Source of the DNA: Leishmania infantum JPCM5
Lineage: Eukaryota > Euglenozoa > Kinetoplastea > Trypanosomatida > Trypanosomatidae
Direction: 5' to 3'
DNA length: 64,000 nt
NCBI RefSeq assembly: GCF_000002875.2
Contig: NC_009419.2
Location: 974,954 to 1,038,953, forward strand
In this document: one piece after another, positions 17,881 to 30,973 of the stretch
Layout of the letters: every line of letters begins with the position of its first letter
Position numbering within the stretch: position 1 is the first letter of the stretch
Notes under the pieces: model-generated
Told to the model about the DNA's origin: nothing
Databases searched by the model: none
The model's input: the letters and a program-made list of their open reading frames with translations, nothing else
Translations under genes and position numbers: made by a program

Positions 17881-19604
17881 TAAAAGGAATGTTGTGCTTG
17901 TTGAGTAATGTTTGTGTGCCGTCTTTGTAAGTCTTTGACGTGCACCGCTCCTCTTCCTCTGTCCTTTATTCGTCTGCGCATCGCTTCGCCCTCATGAGGC
18001 GCTGCGTCTCTGGTGCATCAACGCAATAAGAGACGAGTTGAAGAGGGTGACGGTGCTGGAGACAGGGATAGCACGGCTAAGCGAAGACGACGGCCACCGC
18101 ACAGTTCATAATGCAGCGGGTCGTCGTGATGTTGGCTGTATTTGACGGCTGGCACTGCTCATGACTCTCTTTTTGTTTTCCTTGCTTGTGCTCTCGCATG
18201 TGTCTTTCCGTGTTGTCGGCTTCCTTTTTCGTTGTTGCTGCTGATGTTTGTGTCCTTCGTCACGCGTGCTCTTTGTGCGTGCGTGTGTTCCTGGTTCTCC
18301 TCCTCTTCGCGATGCATGTGTACGCGTCTTGCTGGTCCTCTTCACCCATCGCCTTTGCGTGTTTTGCGTTTGTTGCTTCCTTTTCTTGGTTGCTTCGAAA
18401 GGGATTTGGTTTCTCCGTCCACTCCGCCTTTCTTCGCCCTCACTTACCTCTGGACCCTCGTTGAAGACACGCCTCTGCCGGCGCGTCTCTTTTTCTGCTC
18501 ACTCGTGCAGGTTGGATACCTGCTGAGTCTGCGCTGAGGATCCTCTACGTTTGCAAGGGTGTGCTTGCGTTTGCCTCTTCTTGTAGTCATGGAAGGCACA
18601 AGGTGAGAGGGCGACTAACATATTCGCAAACAGCGGCACCGATGTCTTCTTACAACCCGCGTTCTCACAGGCGGATGCCCTTGCCCACAGATACGCGTGC
18701 ATGGGGATGTGTTTGTGAGTGGACAGAGCAGCACACATGAAAAGTCAATGAAGAAAGCAAAAAGAAAAACGACATGTTCTTGTGCGCGCGCAGCCATAAA
18801 CTGTTTTAAATCGTCTCGATTCTCACAGCCTCTAACGCCTAAGCGTTGTGCCAACTCGCGCGCCTGTGCCCCGTTCTGCGTCTTCCTCCCGCCGTCCCCA
18901 TCAACACAGGAGATGTTTCTATGGGTACCGGAGGAGAGATTGAAAGAGGCTGCAGGGCGCTGCATCCGGGGCGCTTGCCATGCCACGGTTCCTCTTTTTT
19001 GTTGTGGTTGTTGTCCTGCACATCGATTGCCTCCATGCCTCTTTGGACATAGCACTGGAGAAGGTTTCCGTCGGTGTGCGGATGTTTCTGGTGCCTCTCT
19101 ACTATCCCGAATCGCCATCTCTCCCTCTCTCTTCTGCTGCGTTCACCTGCTTGTTGTATTCCATGGCAGAACGCGCCTTCAAGATAGATCCCACATATTT
19201 AGTTCTATCTCTGTGCAAGTGTCGGTGCTTCCCCGTCCCTTCGCCGTTGTCATCACTCACTCGACCTCGGTGATTCTCGTCAGCTTTTCTTCCTTTTGCT
19301 TTGCTAGACCTCAGCGCGAGTGTGCGTAGCATCGCTGGTTGACATCCTTGTTCTCCGCTCCCTCTTCCTTCAACTAATCAACACGCACACTCGCATAGCG
19401 ACTTTGCTTCCGGAACGACCGCCGTCGCACACCCTCTGCCCCCCCCCCTCCCCCCCCACACACACGGACATTGTGCTCCTATGCCTCCACACACTGCGAC
19501 AAGGAACTGATCTTTTTTTTACTGGGACTCATAATCACTGTCTCTCTCACGGATTCGCCTGCGACGGGCGCACCTCTTCCTCCTTCAGCGCGGCACTTTC
19601 GACG

Positions 19605-19645
19605 CCTTTTTCTTTGTCGCTCATCTTCTGTGTCTTGCTTCGTAG
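19605..19645 (+). promoter_or_regulatory. Predicted spliced-leader acceptor for the sorting nexin
   Basis: A 40-base C/T-rich tract (cctttttctttgtcgctcat and onward) ends at cgtag, with AG at 19644-19645. The 5' UTR would be 27 nt, with no intervening ATG. Confidence 0.5.
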
Positions 19646-19672
19646 TAGGCAGGCTACAGCGGCCGCTTCGGA

Positions 19673-20926
19673 ATGGCCGCCGGCAACTCCATCTCTGTAA
19701 AGGTGGATGTGCCGTCCCAGGTGAAGGGCCAGGGCACTCTGGAGATGTCGTACTACATCTACCCCATCACGATGCGCTTGCCTGGCTTTATGAGCGATGC
19801 TCGGTTCAACCGGCGGTACACCGACTTTGAGACTCTGCGCGGCCAGCTGTGTGCGACCTACTGGTACTGCATTGTGCCACCCATTCCAGAGAAGGAGTCG
19901 GTGCAGGATAAGCTGGGAAAGCTGCCACGCATGGTGGCGTCGGCGAAGGAGACGACCGCCTCCGAGGGCGACCTGCTCGAGTACCGTCGTATCAGCCTGC
20001 GGCGCTTCCTGCAGCGGCTTGCCTACCACCCCATCCTGGGCAAGTCTGACCTTCTACAGAAGTTCACGAACGATAACGAGTGGCGCCAGTGCACTCGCGA
20101 CCCGGTGAAGCCGCCTCGCTTTATCGTGTCGTCGTCGCTGGAGGAGATCGCCAGATCATGGGCTCCGTCAAGCAGTGCCTCTGGCGCCGGTACTCAAGGT
20201 AGCGGTGGCGCTGCCGGGGGTGGTGGCGTTAGCCAAACCGGAGCGGCGTATCAGTTGGCACTGACTCAAGAGCCAGTGGATGAGGCGACGTGGAGGGCGA
20301 CAAGCGAGTACATTGGTGAGCTGGAGTCTAACCTCAAGAGCATGCGCAACCTGCTGGAGGCACTCGTGGATCGTCACCGGCGCGCCGCCTCCGCCGTGAG
20401 CAACTTCGCCGCCTCTTTTGGGCTGCTTGCGGAAGGCGAAGAGGATGCCGAGCTGCGCGGCGCCATCGAAGGGGTGCGCGACTGCGGTCGCAAAGTGGCA
20501 GATGTCTACAGCAAACACGCTGACAGCGAGTCGACGCGGCTTGTCAGCACGTTAAGCTTTTACGTGGGTATGTGTGCCGCCGTGCGGGAGACTCTGAGCC
20601 ACATGTTCAGCGCCCGCCAGTATCTGCGCAACTTGCAGAAGAAGGGCCAGGAACTGCAGGCGTCGGCGATGCGGGCACAGTCGGCCAACCAGGTGCAGCT
20701 GCAGAGCGAGCTGCACTTCGTGAATGAGCAGCGGGCCCACCTCGAGGAAGACCTCATGGGCGCCGAGAAGACCTTCAGCGAGGAATTTATTCTCTTCCAC
20801 GAAAACAAGCAATATGACGCCAAGGATATGCTGAAGAAGTTTGGCATGCTGGAGCTCAGCTTCTCTGAGTCGATGAAGCAGGAGTGGGACGCCCTGCGGC
20901 CAATGTTGGAGTCCCTTGGCACATAG
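19673..20926 (+). CDS. PX-BAR sorting nexin
   Basis: A 417-residue protein expected to bind phosphatidylinositol 3-phosphate on endosomes and help sort cargo. Residues about 5-130 are a PX domain: RRYTDFETL at 47-55 is the signature that contacts the lipid, VPPIPEK (68-74) is the proline-rich loop, and YRRISLRRFLQRLAYH (104-119) matches the helix carrying the second basic contact. A Gly/Ala/Ser linker lies at about 168-198. The rest, about 200-417, is predicted helical and coiled (LESNLKSMRNLLEALVDR, LHFVNEQRAHLEEDLMGAEK) and resembles a BAR domain of usual length. This is the SNX-BAR layout of Vps5/SNX1, SNX4 and SNX7; which of these it represents I cannot tell. The domain call is firm for PX and good for BAR. 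Confidence 0.85.
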   Translation: MAAGNSISVKVDVPSQVKGQGTLEMSYYIYPITMRLPGFMSDARFNRRYTDFETLRGQLCATYWYCIVPPIPEKESVQDKLGKLPRMVASAKETTASEGDLLEYRRISLRRFLQRLAYHPILGKSDLLQKFTNDNEWRQCTRDPVKPPRFIVSSSLEEIARSWAPSSSASGAGTQGSGGAAGGGGVSQTGAAYQLALTQEPVDEATWRATSEYIGELESNLKSMRNLLEALVDRHRRAASAVSNFAASFGLLAEGEEDAELRGAIEGVRDCGRKVADVYSKHADSESTRLVSTLSFYVGMCAAVRETLSHMFSARQYLRNLQKKGQELQASAMRAQSANQVQLQSELHFVNEQRAHLEEDLMGAEKTFSEEFILFHENKQYDAKDMLKKFGMLELSFSESMKQEWDALRPMLESLGT

Positions 20927-23900
20927 GTCTGACGAGAGAAGGCGAGCCGGCGGAGACCCCTCCTATCTTTCTGCTGAAATATATATTATTATTATTCACG
21001 TTTCTCCCGTCAACATGGTCGCTATGGAGCCGTGGTCGTCCATTCATCTCTCCTCTTCGCGGCACTCCTAGCGCCATGACGGTAGGGGTGAGGGGGACGG
21101 CACTTCTTACCTTCTTACCGCCCGTTCTCCTCTCCCGCGCATGCCGACTATATATATATATATTGGCTTGTGTGCTGTCCCGGCTTGCCGTCACCCTTTG
21201 GTGGCCGTGCGGCGTACTACCTTATCACGCATGTTTCTCCGTCTCTCTCGCTCTGAGTTCTCCTTTGCTTTGTTGTAGTTTTATTTTCTGGAGGCGATGG
21301 CCATGGTCCAGTCCTCTGTGACGCTGGCAGCAGCATCCATCTTCGGTTACGCTGAGCTCCTCCCCACTGTTCTTGGATTGTCGCTTCCTTCGTCTTCCGC
21401 CGCACTCGTGGTGGCCGCCTCTTGTTCTCTTGCGAAGACGACAGCGATGGGGAGAAAGTCGCCGCGCATGGTCTCAAGGCATGTGAGTGAGTGTAGTTGT
21501 ACAGGAATGGGGAATATTGGTGGTGGTGGTGGTGGGGGTACGGATGGATGCCTAGTGGTAAGAAGTGGAGGGGCTCGGGGCTGACATGGACTTTCTTTCG
21601 TTTTTTTTTATTCTCGCTATGGTGCTGCTTCTCTTTCTTTTCCCTGCCCGAAAGCTTTCCGTGTTGTCGATTCTCGTTTTGAATGCTGATCAGCCGAAAG
21701 ATAGTGCCCACACCCGTCCTGCAGCACAGCCGGTGCGTCCTCTCTTGTCTTCGTCTTCTGTGCATGTCGTTTTTGTGTCTCTGTTTGCGCTTGTTTTTTC
21801 CCCGCTTTTGCACCCTCCTCTCCATCTCACGCCTTCCTGGATCTCTGCTCGATGTGATTGTTTCTGTCGAAGATGCGGCGACACTCTAGCGACGCGCTCC
21901 TGTCTCTTCTTATTGTGGTTGCCCTTGCTCTCTCTCTTGCCCCTTCTCAGCGATGGGTTTGACTGCCTTGTGATGTTGCGTCGTCACATGTGCGTATGGT
22001 GCTGCTGGGTGTTGTTGTTCTTGCTTGCTCGCGTGGATGTCTGTCTCCTGCGCGTCACCCTCGGTGACGTTCTTTCTCGTGTTCATGCTGTTTATGCGTC
22101 GTGCTTGCCCCTCTGACGCTCCCTGGTAGCGGAAGAGAGAAACGGAGCACCCATGGACGGCACAGGAAACGAGGAAGCGACAAAACAAAAAGATAAAGCG
22201 AAGAACAAACCGCCCCCCTTCCCTCCCCCCGCCACACGAAAAAGAAAAACGGGACGCGACACGGTTGAGGTGATACGCGCAGTCGCTTGCATCACGTGCG
22301 TGTGAGCATACGTGTGTTCTGCGACCAGCTTACTCTTCGATACTTGCCTCTTGTGCAGAGTCTGTCGTATCATCTCAAGTGAACTAAAGGAGGCCCAAAT
22401 ATGTCGGACATGCAACCAGAGGAGATGTGCAGCACTCTCCTTTCAAAAATGACTACTTGGCTAGCTATACCCCTTTCCTTCTCCACACGCTTGCGCACTC
22501 GTCGTCTCTCTTCTTCCCTTTACAGTCGGCGGGGTGGAAGGCGCGGCGCACGGCCTCTCTGCCTCTGCCTCTTTGAGGCACCACTGATTTCATGCGAGAG
22601 GTCTAAAGACGGATCAGCATAGCAGCGCCGCACTTGCACGCACAGGCGCGCCAATCGGGATGCAAGCAGAGCTTTCTGCACCTTGCCATACCCTCTACGA
22701 CGCCTTCTTGTAGGCTCTATCGAACTCGCGGCATTGCATGATGCAGCACATGCGCCCTCCCTCCTTCAAGGCGCTCACATGTGTAGTACATGAAGCCATG
22801 TCCGCACTGGACTCTCATCACATCTTCTCACACGGACCTCGCCGTCACGTGTAGCAGTCCTGCACTCTGCAAGCCCACTCCCCTCTATGGACTGCGGACA
22901 TGAAAGGCTCAGCGGTTTTCGCTTCTTTGCCACACCGTTTGCTCTCCTTCCTTTTCTCTCGGTGTGTGGGTTTATGAGCCTGCCCCTGAGCATTTCACCC
23001 GCTAACAACGGGTGAACGCGCACTGAGCCGCCTTCTTCCTTCTCCACCATACGTAGCGTTCGTTCACCCGCTTTCTTTTCCGATTTTCTGTTCGCATTGG
23101 CTTCTTTTTTTTTCAATGTAAAAAAAAAATTGACTGCGAACATGGATTGGGGTGGCGCTGCGCTGCATTGTTGTGCGAGAGCGCGCGAGCTCCTCGTTTT
23201 CTTTCCGACGCCCCAGACCACGCGCAGCGCGACCAATGCGGGCACCCCGAACGCACAACGGCTCACCTGTTTTGTGGGCATCTCACGTGTGCTACGGTGC
23301 ATGCGAATCTATGCGAGTCTCTCTGTCTTTTTGCTCGTTTCCTTGGTTGCCTGGAGAGCTACCGGATCAGTGTGTTCATGACCCCTCAAGCGGAGCAAAG
23401 AAGAAAAAGAAGTAGCAGGCCCATGAATTGGAAGAGTGAAAGCGAGTGCGGCGTAGCCGATCCTTTCCGTGACTCGGTCCTGCCGCTCCTTCGATTCTCT
23501 GGCGCTGCCCATTTCGCTTCTTCTCTTTTTTTTTGCATAGTTGGTACCGGCCTTCCGTTTCCCCCCGATTCTCTCCTGTGCGTCTCTGCTCTGCCCCCTC
23601 TCTTTTTCCCTCCACGGCATTTCGCGTCTCACATGCTCATACGGACACACACATACACATATATATATATCCATACGCGCTCTCCCTCTCTCGTCCTCGG
23701 CCCGCCGCTTCCTATTCTCTCGCCGTCGCTTTCGCAAACAAACGCGCACGTGCCTCCTGCCAGGTAAGCACACACCCGCACGCCGCCTCTCTGGCTTCCT
23801 CTTGCGCTCTTATCTGCGCGTGCTGATAGTGCACAGCCACACCGGACACGGTCGGAATAAACCCAACAACAAGGCAAACGACCAAAGAGAAATCGCCTTT

Positions 23901-25032
23901 TCACCTGTGAGGCCGAGACAGCCGCAGACAAGCAAAAAAGAAGAAGACGAAGCGTTCAGAAAAACAGGAAAGATAGGGTAGAACGCGAGCAAGACACTGG
24001 GCAAAAAAAAAACAGTCGGGAAGACAAGGAACAGCGCTTCCTATACAGGCCCCATACCCATCCCCCCACCCCGAAGCCGTAGACGCCTTGAAGAAGCAAA
24101 GCATCCCGACCTTTGTTTTCTCCCTTGTTGCCTTTCCCTTGCTCCTGTTTTGCGAGCATCTGTGCCTTCCTCGACCCCTTTGGCGTGTGCTGAGCGAGCC
24201 GGACCACGACTACGCCCAGCAAGCCGTTTCGACTCACTCCTTCGCCCCAATCCCTTCCTTCTCGTGAGCAAGACGAAGCGCTCCACTACCAAAGCAGCCA
24301 TCCATCTTTTCTCGTTTTCATCTTTGTTGCCCTGCTCTTCTTTCGGAGAGCTTGGGAGGAAGAGACGAGAGCTGTGGTGCGCTTTCCTTGTCCCGGGCGA
24401 GTCACAACACGAAGACGCCGAGTAAACATTTGCGCGCACAGACATAGTCAGAGTGTCCACGCGCATAGCACGACGTCGCTTCGTCCCTCTCTCTTTCCCC
24501 ATTAGAATCGCTCCATTGAGAAGTAGCGAAAGGTGCGCCTTCTTTTCTCCTTTTTTCTTTGTTGTTTCAAAAGAGTTGTCTGTCCCTCCTTTATTCGGTC
24601 TCCCCACTTCGTTTTTTTTTCTCTCCGAAACAGAAAGAGGAAAGCAGAATACCTATCTTCTTTACATTCTCCTTTTTTTTTGGCTCTTACTGTCTTGCAC
24701 GTCTTGTTTTGCTTCTCTGCTGCGTGTGTGTGTCTTGTTTTGTCGTTGTGTTTGTGAGTGTCTGTGCGATCGTTTATTCAGTGCTACCCGCTCGTGTATA
24801 CGTGTTCCCTTTGGGTTTCAACGAATTTCTTGTCATTACAGCCCCCTCCCCCCTCCGGGTAGGTAAGCGCAGTATCACACGACAAGGTATAGCACAGGCG
24901 CGCTCCATTCACGGATTGATGTAATTTCTCTTGTTTTTCCCGCTCCTTTCGGCCTGCTGTTCTTTTCTGTCGCTTCACCTCCTTTTGAATCTGTGTGCCT
25001 GTGCCTGTGCCTGGCTGTAGCTTTTTCGTTTC

Positions 25033-25059
25033 ATATATATATATATACATATATATATA
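25033..25059. repeat. (TA)n microsatellite
   Basis: A 27-base alternating AT tract interrupted by one C is the longest of five such tracts in the gene desert. Confidence 0.9.
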
Positions 25060-28000
25060 CATTTTTCTTGCCTGTGTGTTGCGTGTCTCGCGTTCTCTGC
25101 GCCGTGTGTGCCTTCGTCGTGTCGCAGCTTAATCCTTACCGTTTGCTTGTCTCTGTATCTCGTTGTAGGCTCTCCCTCTCTCCTTTTTTCTCTTGTCTTT
25201 GCGCGTACAGCGCAAGCCATCGACCCATCGAAGCCCTTTTGTGGAACAGGATTAAGCAAGAGAGGAAGAGCAAAGAGCATCGAGGCAAAGACATATACAG
25301 CGCTTGATTGAATTAGGACGAGTCTCTCTCTACACACATATATATATATATATATTTCTTTCACAATATTATCCTTTCACGTCCTTGAGTGTTTGCTTTT
25401 TACCCGAGCTGTTGGCCTCTTCTCCATCGAAGTCGCCTGCGGTTCTGCCACAAAAGGCGTGCCTTTGGCAAGTTTGCTCATACACCGTCACGCATCTGAA
25501 AACAATAAGGAATCGGCGCACAGGTTCAAACGAGTCGATTAGCGGCGAAGCACCAAAGTCAGCTCTCTCGTCTGTAATTCTCTCAGTAATTTTTGTTGTT
25601 TGTGGCGTTGGTTTACGCGGTCTTTGCATCTCTCGTATTGCCCTCTTTTTTTTTTTGCGTTGTTCATATTTTTTTTTTGGTCGGCTCCTTGTCTTTTTCG
25701 TGTTTCGCTTTCTCTCTTTTCTCTTCTTGTACGTGTGCGTGGACTTTGATCAACTCTGCTCTTCCTTGCTCTGTTCTCTCCTTCGTTTTGTTTCGCTTCC
25801 TGCCTTTTTCTCTATCTCCGTGTCTGTGTTCACTTTTGTGATCATCTTTTTCTCAAAGAAGATTCACTAGGACTTCTACTTTACATATTGATTCCTTTAT
25901 ACATATATATATATATATTTGTGCACCCGTTTGTGCACACGACGGCTTTTTTTTGCCTGTTGCGTTGCCTCCCTCCTCCTTCTGTTTGTTCTTTTTTGGT
26001 ATTTCAAGCAAGGAACAAGAGCAAGCTCAAGGTATTCTTTTGCCGTGCGCAAACATATTACTGTGGATACTTTTTCTGTGCCCCACCTCACCCCTCCCCT
26101 CCCTGTGTGTGTGTGTGTGTGTGCGTGTCTTTTTGTGGGAAAGAGTCAGCGCAAGAAGTGTGACTCACTCGAACGCAAAGCGGCTGGATACCTTTTCTCC
26201 CCTCTTTTTCTCTTCGTATCTTACCTTGTCTGCTGCCGTCTTTGCGCGTGTACGGACGAGCTGCCTTTTTTCTTGTACATTTTCTCTTTTACCTTGCTTC
26301 GCTCTGTTTTTTTTTTTCTTGTCCTGTGTGCACCTCCTCCCCCAATCGCACACTCCGCCCTCATTGCCCCTTTTTCTTTTCGAGGAGACGCTATTTGCTC
26401 ATTGCCCCCCCCCGACGACTGTTCTTATCGGCTTGTTCAGTTTCACCGACCCTCTCACATTGTTTTCCCATCTATCTTCACGCTTCACCCTGTCGCGTGT
26501 CTTCCTTGGCCGTCAGATCTTTGTTTTCGTTTTTGTGTCCCTCTTTTATTGTTGTCACCTTTGACCGCTTTCTCGGTCTCTCTCTGAGTGTGCGTTTGTG
26601 TGGGTAGCCGCCAGGCGCAGCCTTCTTAAGCCTTGTGTTTCGTGTCTGTTGCCCATCGCGTGCACGTTTGGAGGTGTTCTGCTTGGTCTGGTCCACTTGC
26701 TTTCTTTCTGTGCCGTCCTTTATTGTTTACGTCGGCCTTGGTTTCATCCATTTTTGTTTTGGTTTTATTTCCTTTTTTTTTCGGCGCTCTTGTCGCTTTC
26801 ATTTGTGCTGGCTCTGCTTTGCTCATATATAGATCTTTTCCTTCTCTCGATCTCGATCTGATTTATTATTGCTCTCGATTATCAAATTCTTGTTTCGACC
26901 GTGTCGATTTTTCTTTGTTTTGGTTTTGAAAGGTGTGTGTGCTCACCTTCTTTTTCGGTGTTCTTTCTTTGTATCCCTCTCTCCTCGTTTTTTTTTTACC
27001 GGTTGCTGTCATTGTTTTGTTTGCTCGTTTCCGGATTTTTTTTCGTTTGATTATTTATTCTGCGCATTTTTTTTGTTGTTCTCGTCAAACGGTGCTCATC
27101 TGTTTTTCCTTTCGACAAGGTCTACTGGGCACACCGGTAGCAGGAAACGATTCTCGTTTTCGTTTTTATTTTGATGCGGGGGGTGCGTCTCGCTTGTGCT
27201 CTCTAATTTGTGCATTTCTCTGTGTCCAGAGGTGTACAGGATACAGAAACGAGCATATTGTGCATCCCTCTCTCTCTTTCTCTTTGCTGTCTTTTTTTTT
27301 CTCCTCGGTCCCTTTATCTTTTCCCTTGTTTGACTGGTTGACAGACAGTCGAAGCGTCTGTGCTTCATTGCAACCACTTTGTGTCTCCTGCTTTACGCGA
27401 CACCCTCCTCCTCTCTTTCTGCCCCCCCCCCCCTTCCCGTGTCTTTGCCGCCTCCAGCTTGTATGTGTGTGGGCACTCCACATCGTCAAGAGACTCTTCC
27501 ACCACGAAAAAAAAAAACGTGCTGGCAAGGCACCGAAGTTTTGTCGAGCAGCAGACGGTGGACGTCACCTCCGTCGTGTGCGTTGTATTCAAGTAGTCGT
27601 TGTTGTCCTCTCGACACGTGCTATCAGGTGGTGTGTGCGTGCGTTGCCACCATCGTCTTTTGTGTTATCTTGCCGCAGCCCCTCGACCCTCTCTCTCTTT
27701 TTACAGCCTGCTTCGCGCAAGCTCTACGTCGTCCTTCAGGGTTGACTGGAGATAGCACGTCCGAAGGGAGGGAACAACGAGAAGGTGGTCAGTGAAGCTG
27801 CTCGTGTGCTGCGGTCTCCCACTTCCCTCCGATTTCAGCCTCGCTGCGGAGTGGAGCAGGAGCCCCCTGGCGCGCGACTGCTGAGCAAAGCGCGTGCGGG
27901 GGTGGGACGTGTGACCGAAGCAAAAGGCCGTACCGCCAAGCCGGCACCCGCAAAGTAAAGCGACATAGAGGGAGGAGAGAGCAAAGCAAGTGCAGACCGG

Positions 28001-30944
28001 CGCTTGCACGTGGCAAACGAAGATAATCCACTTCCCGATTCCGCTTCTTCTCGTCTGTTTTTCTCCGTATTGACCCTCTCCACTTCGCTTCCTCTCCGTT
28101 CATTTATTTGCTTTGCGCTCTTTTTTTTTTCACGGCCGCCGCCCCCCCCCCTCCTCCTCCGACTCTTCCTTTGTGTGTGTGTGCTCTTTGTGGTGTTCTT
28201 TCAGTCTGAGTTTTTTGTTTGTATTCTTTTCCTTTTTTTTTTCGGTTTGTTCTGCCTCTTCTCCGTTTGTATCTGCGTTTACTGACAACGTGACTAGCGC
28301 TTCGCTTTTCCCGTTTTCCTTGTGTTGCTCTTTGGCTGTTCCCTCTCTGTATCCCTGGCTCGGTGTGGTGCCGTGCCCTTCAAATACAAACTTACGAAAA
28401 AAAAGGAAACGAAACACACGGACACACATACACATACACACACACACACAGATCAAGAGGAGCAGTTGAGTATACCGACGCATCTATACGATAAGAAAGG
28501 GAATAAAAAGAAAACTACCCCCTGCAAGCATACCACGGTGCTCGATTTCGTCGTTTATTGCGCGCTGTTTCCGTGTGCATCATACACATCACGTACCCCC
28601 TTCCTATCTTCGTCGTTCTCTCGTTTTTGACGTTTACTTGCTTTTTTTTCGTTTTCCAGCTTACTTGACGGCTGCCTCCGAATCGTTATCATTACATGTG
28701 AGTTAAACTGAAATTTGGTTTTGTTTGTTCTACCACTCTGCAGCGGCTTACTCAAGCGGGGGTGCTCCGTACCGCTCTTTAGATATTTGGCTCCTTTTCT
28801 TTGCCTCATTTCTCTATTTTTTTTTAAGTTCTCTTTTGTTTTGTTGTTGTTCTTTTTCCGTTGTGCGTTTTGCGATACGGACTCACGTGATTGCTCTCCT
28901 CTTTGCTTGATCGCTGATCCTGACCACGATTACGACGCCCACTTTTCGACTTCTTTTTTTCCCTTCATCCCTGTTCGCCTTCAGTTTTTTTTTTTTTTTA
29001 AGTGCGGTGAATCTTGCTTTGCTCTTGAAACGTTTCCTTTGCTTCGTCGTGGCGCAGCTCTGATTCTCTAGTCTGCTGTGCTTTCCGTTCTCCTCCTCGC
29101 ACTCTTTCCAGGCTGCTCCGTGGAGTATCTGCATCTCTCTTTGTTTCTTTCAGATTGTCCTGCCTTTTTTTTTCGCCACCGCTGCGTCTCAAGCATTTTC
29201 CTCCCCTCTTGCAACCTCCTTCAGTTTTTTTTACGTTTTTTTTTTGCCTTTTCAGATATCTTCTCATGCACCTCCTCCGTTGTCCCTTTTTCCAGTGCTT
29301 TGGGACATCGAACCTGTTGGCGTTTTTGTGCGCGTGTGGGCTTCCGCTTGCTCTGCTCTCACCAAAGCGTTCTCGGCGTTCTCTGGGCCGATCCACACAC
29401 ACAAGCACACACACTCACATACGCAAGAGGGCAGAAAACGGAGGCAGTTGCCTTACCGCCAGCGCCGCCACTTCGCTTTAATTCCACTTGTGCGTGTGTG
29501 CCTCGAGGTCTTCCATCTCGCACTCCGTGGACACGTTACTTTCTCGCCTGTGTCGCGATAACAAAACCGACTCGCGACTTCACACACCGGCGGACGCGCG
29601 GATTGAAAGACAACCCGCTAATCGAAAAAAAAACAAGCAAAAAAGCTTTTTGGCGCTGATCCAACTGCAGACTTTTTTTTTGACACACTCGCACACACGG
29701 ACACATACAGATACCCAAGGAAAAACACATAACAACAGCTGCCCCGGCGTCGGAGCAGCAGCAGCGACTGCCGCGGACAGAGAGACTCACGCAAACTAAG
29801 GTGAACGCAAAGAAACTAATTTTTTTTAGCATATAAACGCGCACTGATCAATTGTGGGGTTTGATTGCGTGTACACAATTTTTTTTGATGGTCTCTTCTT
29901 TTTTCATTTATTATTATTTCTGATTCTCCTTTTTTTAAACCGGCGTGTCGTTCTGAAATTGCAGCCGATCTACACGAAGAAAGAACTCTATAGCTGTCGT
30001 TCTCCTCCTACCTTCCGAGTCTGTGGGCGAGTGCTTGTGCGCATGTCTTTCTCTCTCCATGCTTTAGACTCTCCCGCATTGTAATTGTACTCAAGTATTT
30101 ATTGCCCTCGTTCTTTTCGAGTCTTTTGTTTCTTGCTGGTGCGCGTGGGTGTCTCCTCTTCTTCGTTGATTTCCTCTTGTTGTTCGTTTTCACTCCCTCT
30201 GTTACTCTTCTAGTGTTTTGCTTTGAGTGAGTCGAGGAGAACAAGCGGCGAAAAGCCTCATCGACAGAGCAGCTCGCAGCTGTCTATGCAGACGGTTCAA
30301 CAAACACCGCTATCTGATTTTCGGTGTCGGCGAAAGCAATATTGAAGGGGGCAAAAAAGAGGCAACGGAACAAGGACACTGCTCCTCAGTCTACAGAGCG
30401 TGCGTGAAGCGGAGCTTATCGTGATACCCCTCTTGCTTCCTCTCTTGTTGTGCTAAATCCCTCACTTGGTGTTGCCTCTCTGCACGGTCGGTCCTCCCAT
30501 CGCGCAGTGTGCGGAAGAGAGGGTGTTTGGTGGCTTTCTTGCTCCCTTGCATGCCACCGACGCCCTGACTCTTTTATTTTTCCTTTTGCCTGGTCTTATT
30601 TATTTATCGTGTGTCACAGCTACGTTGACTTTTCGTTCGTACGCAGCACACGAGGTGCCCAGAATTTTGCAGTTGGCCTTTCGATTTCCTCTATTGGTTA
30701 GGTTTCTAGTCTTTTTTTTCTTTTCTGTTCTTTGCCAGCCGGTGTAGGCCGGTGGGTTCTGGCCACTGGCGCCTTGTGTGCACCGTCGCCTGCACAAGCA
30801 CGAGGCCAAAAACCAGCGCTGCTCATTGCATTCAAACGACCGTTCAAGCACGTATAGACACGCGTGGATCAGAGAACACAAGAGGGGGTTTATACACGTG
30901 GTGCCTGGTGAAAGGCATCAAGGCATTTTTGCAGGTCTTTCTGT

Positions 30945-30973
30945 TGCGCTTCTCGCTCCCGTTTCTTTTTTAG
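30945..30973 (+). promoter_or_regulatory. Predicted spliced-leader acceptor for the membrane-protein gene
   Basis: The tract cttctcgctcccgtttctttttt ends in AG at 30972-30973. The next ATG is the predicted start at 31062, giving an 88 nt 5' UTR. A further AG near 30996 is an alternative. Confidence 0.5.

Larger units (their letters stand above)
16468..19672. other. Intergenic/UTR between USP and sorting nexin, with an embedded GC-rich element
   Basis: About 3.2 kb with no supported gene. The first 800 bases are mixed UTR. A GC-rich element of about 600 bp follows at roughly 17280-17880. From about 18140 to the next gene the DNA is C/T-rich with T runs. Confidence 0.6.

Noticed and set aside
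25500..25560. Possible tRNA B-box-like ggttcaaac
   Set aside because: The neighbouring bases do not complete a B box (no GGTTCRANTCC) and no cloverleaf stems are apparent.
30280..30330. ggttcaacaaac resembling a tRNA T-arm
   Set aside because: No matching acceptor or anticodon stem could be formed by eye at tRNA spacing.
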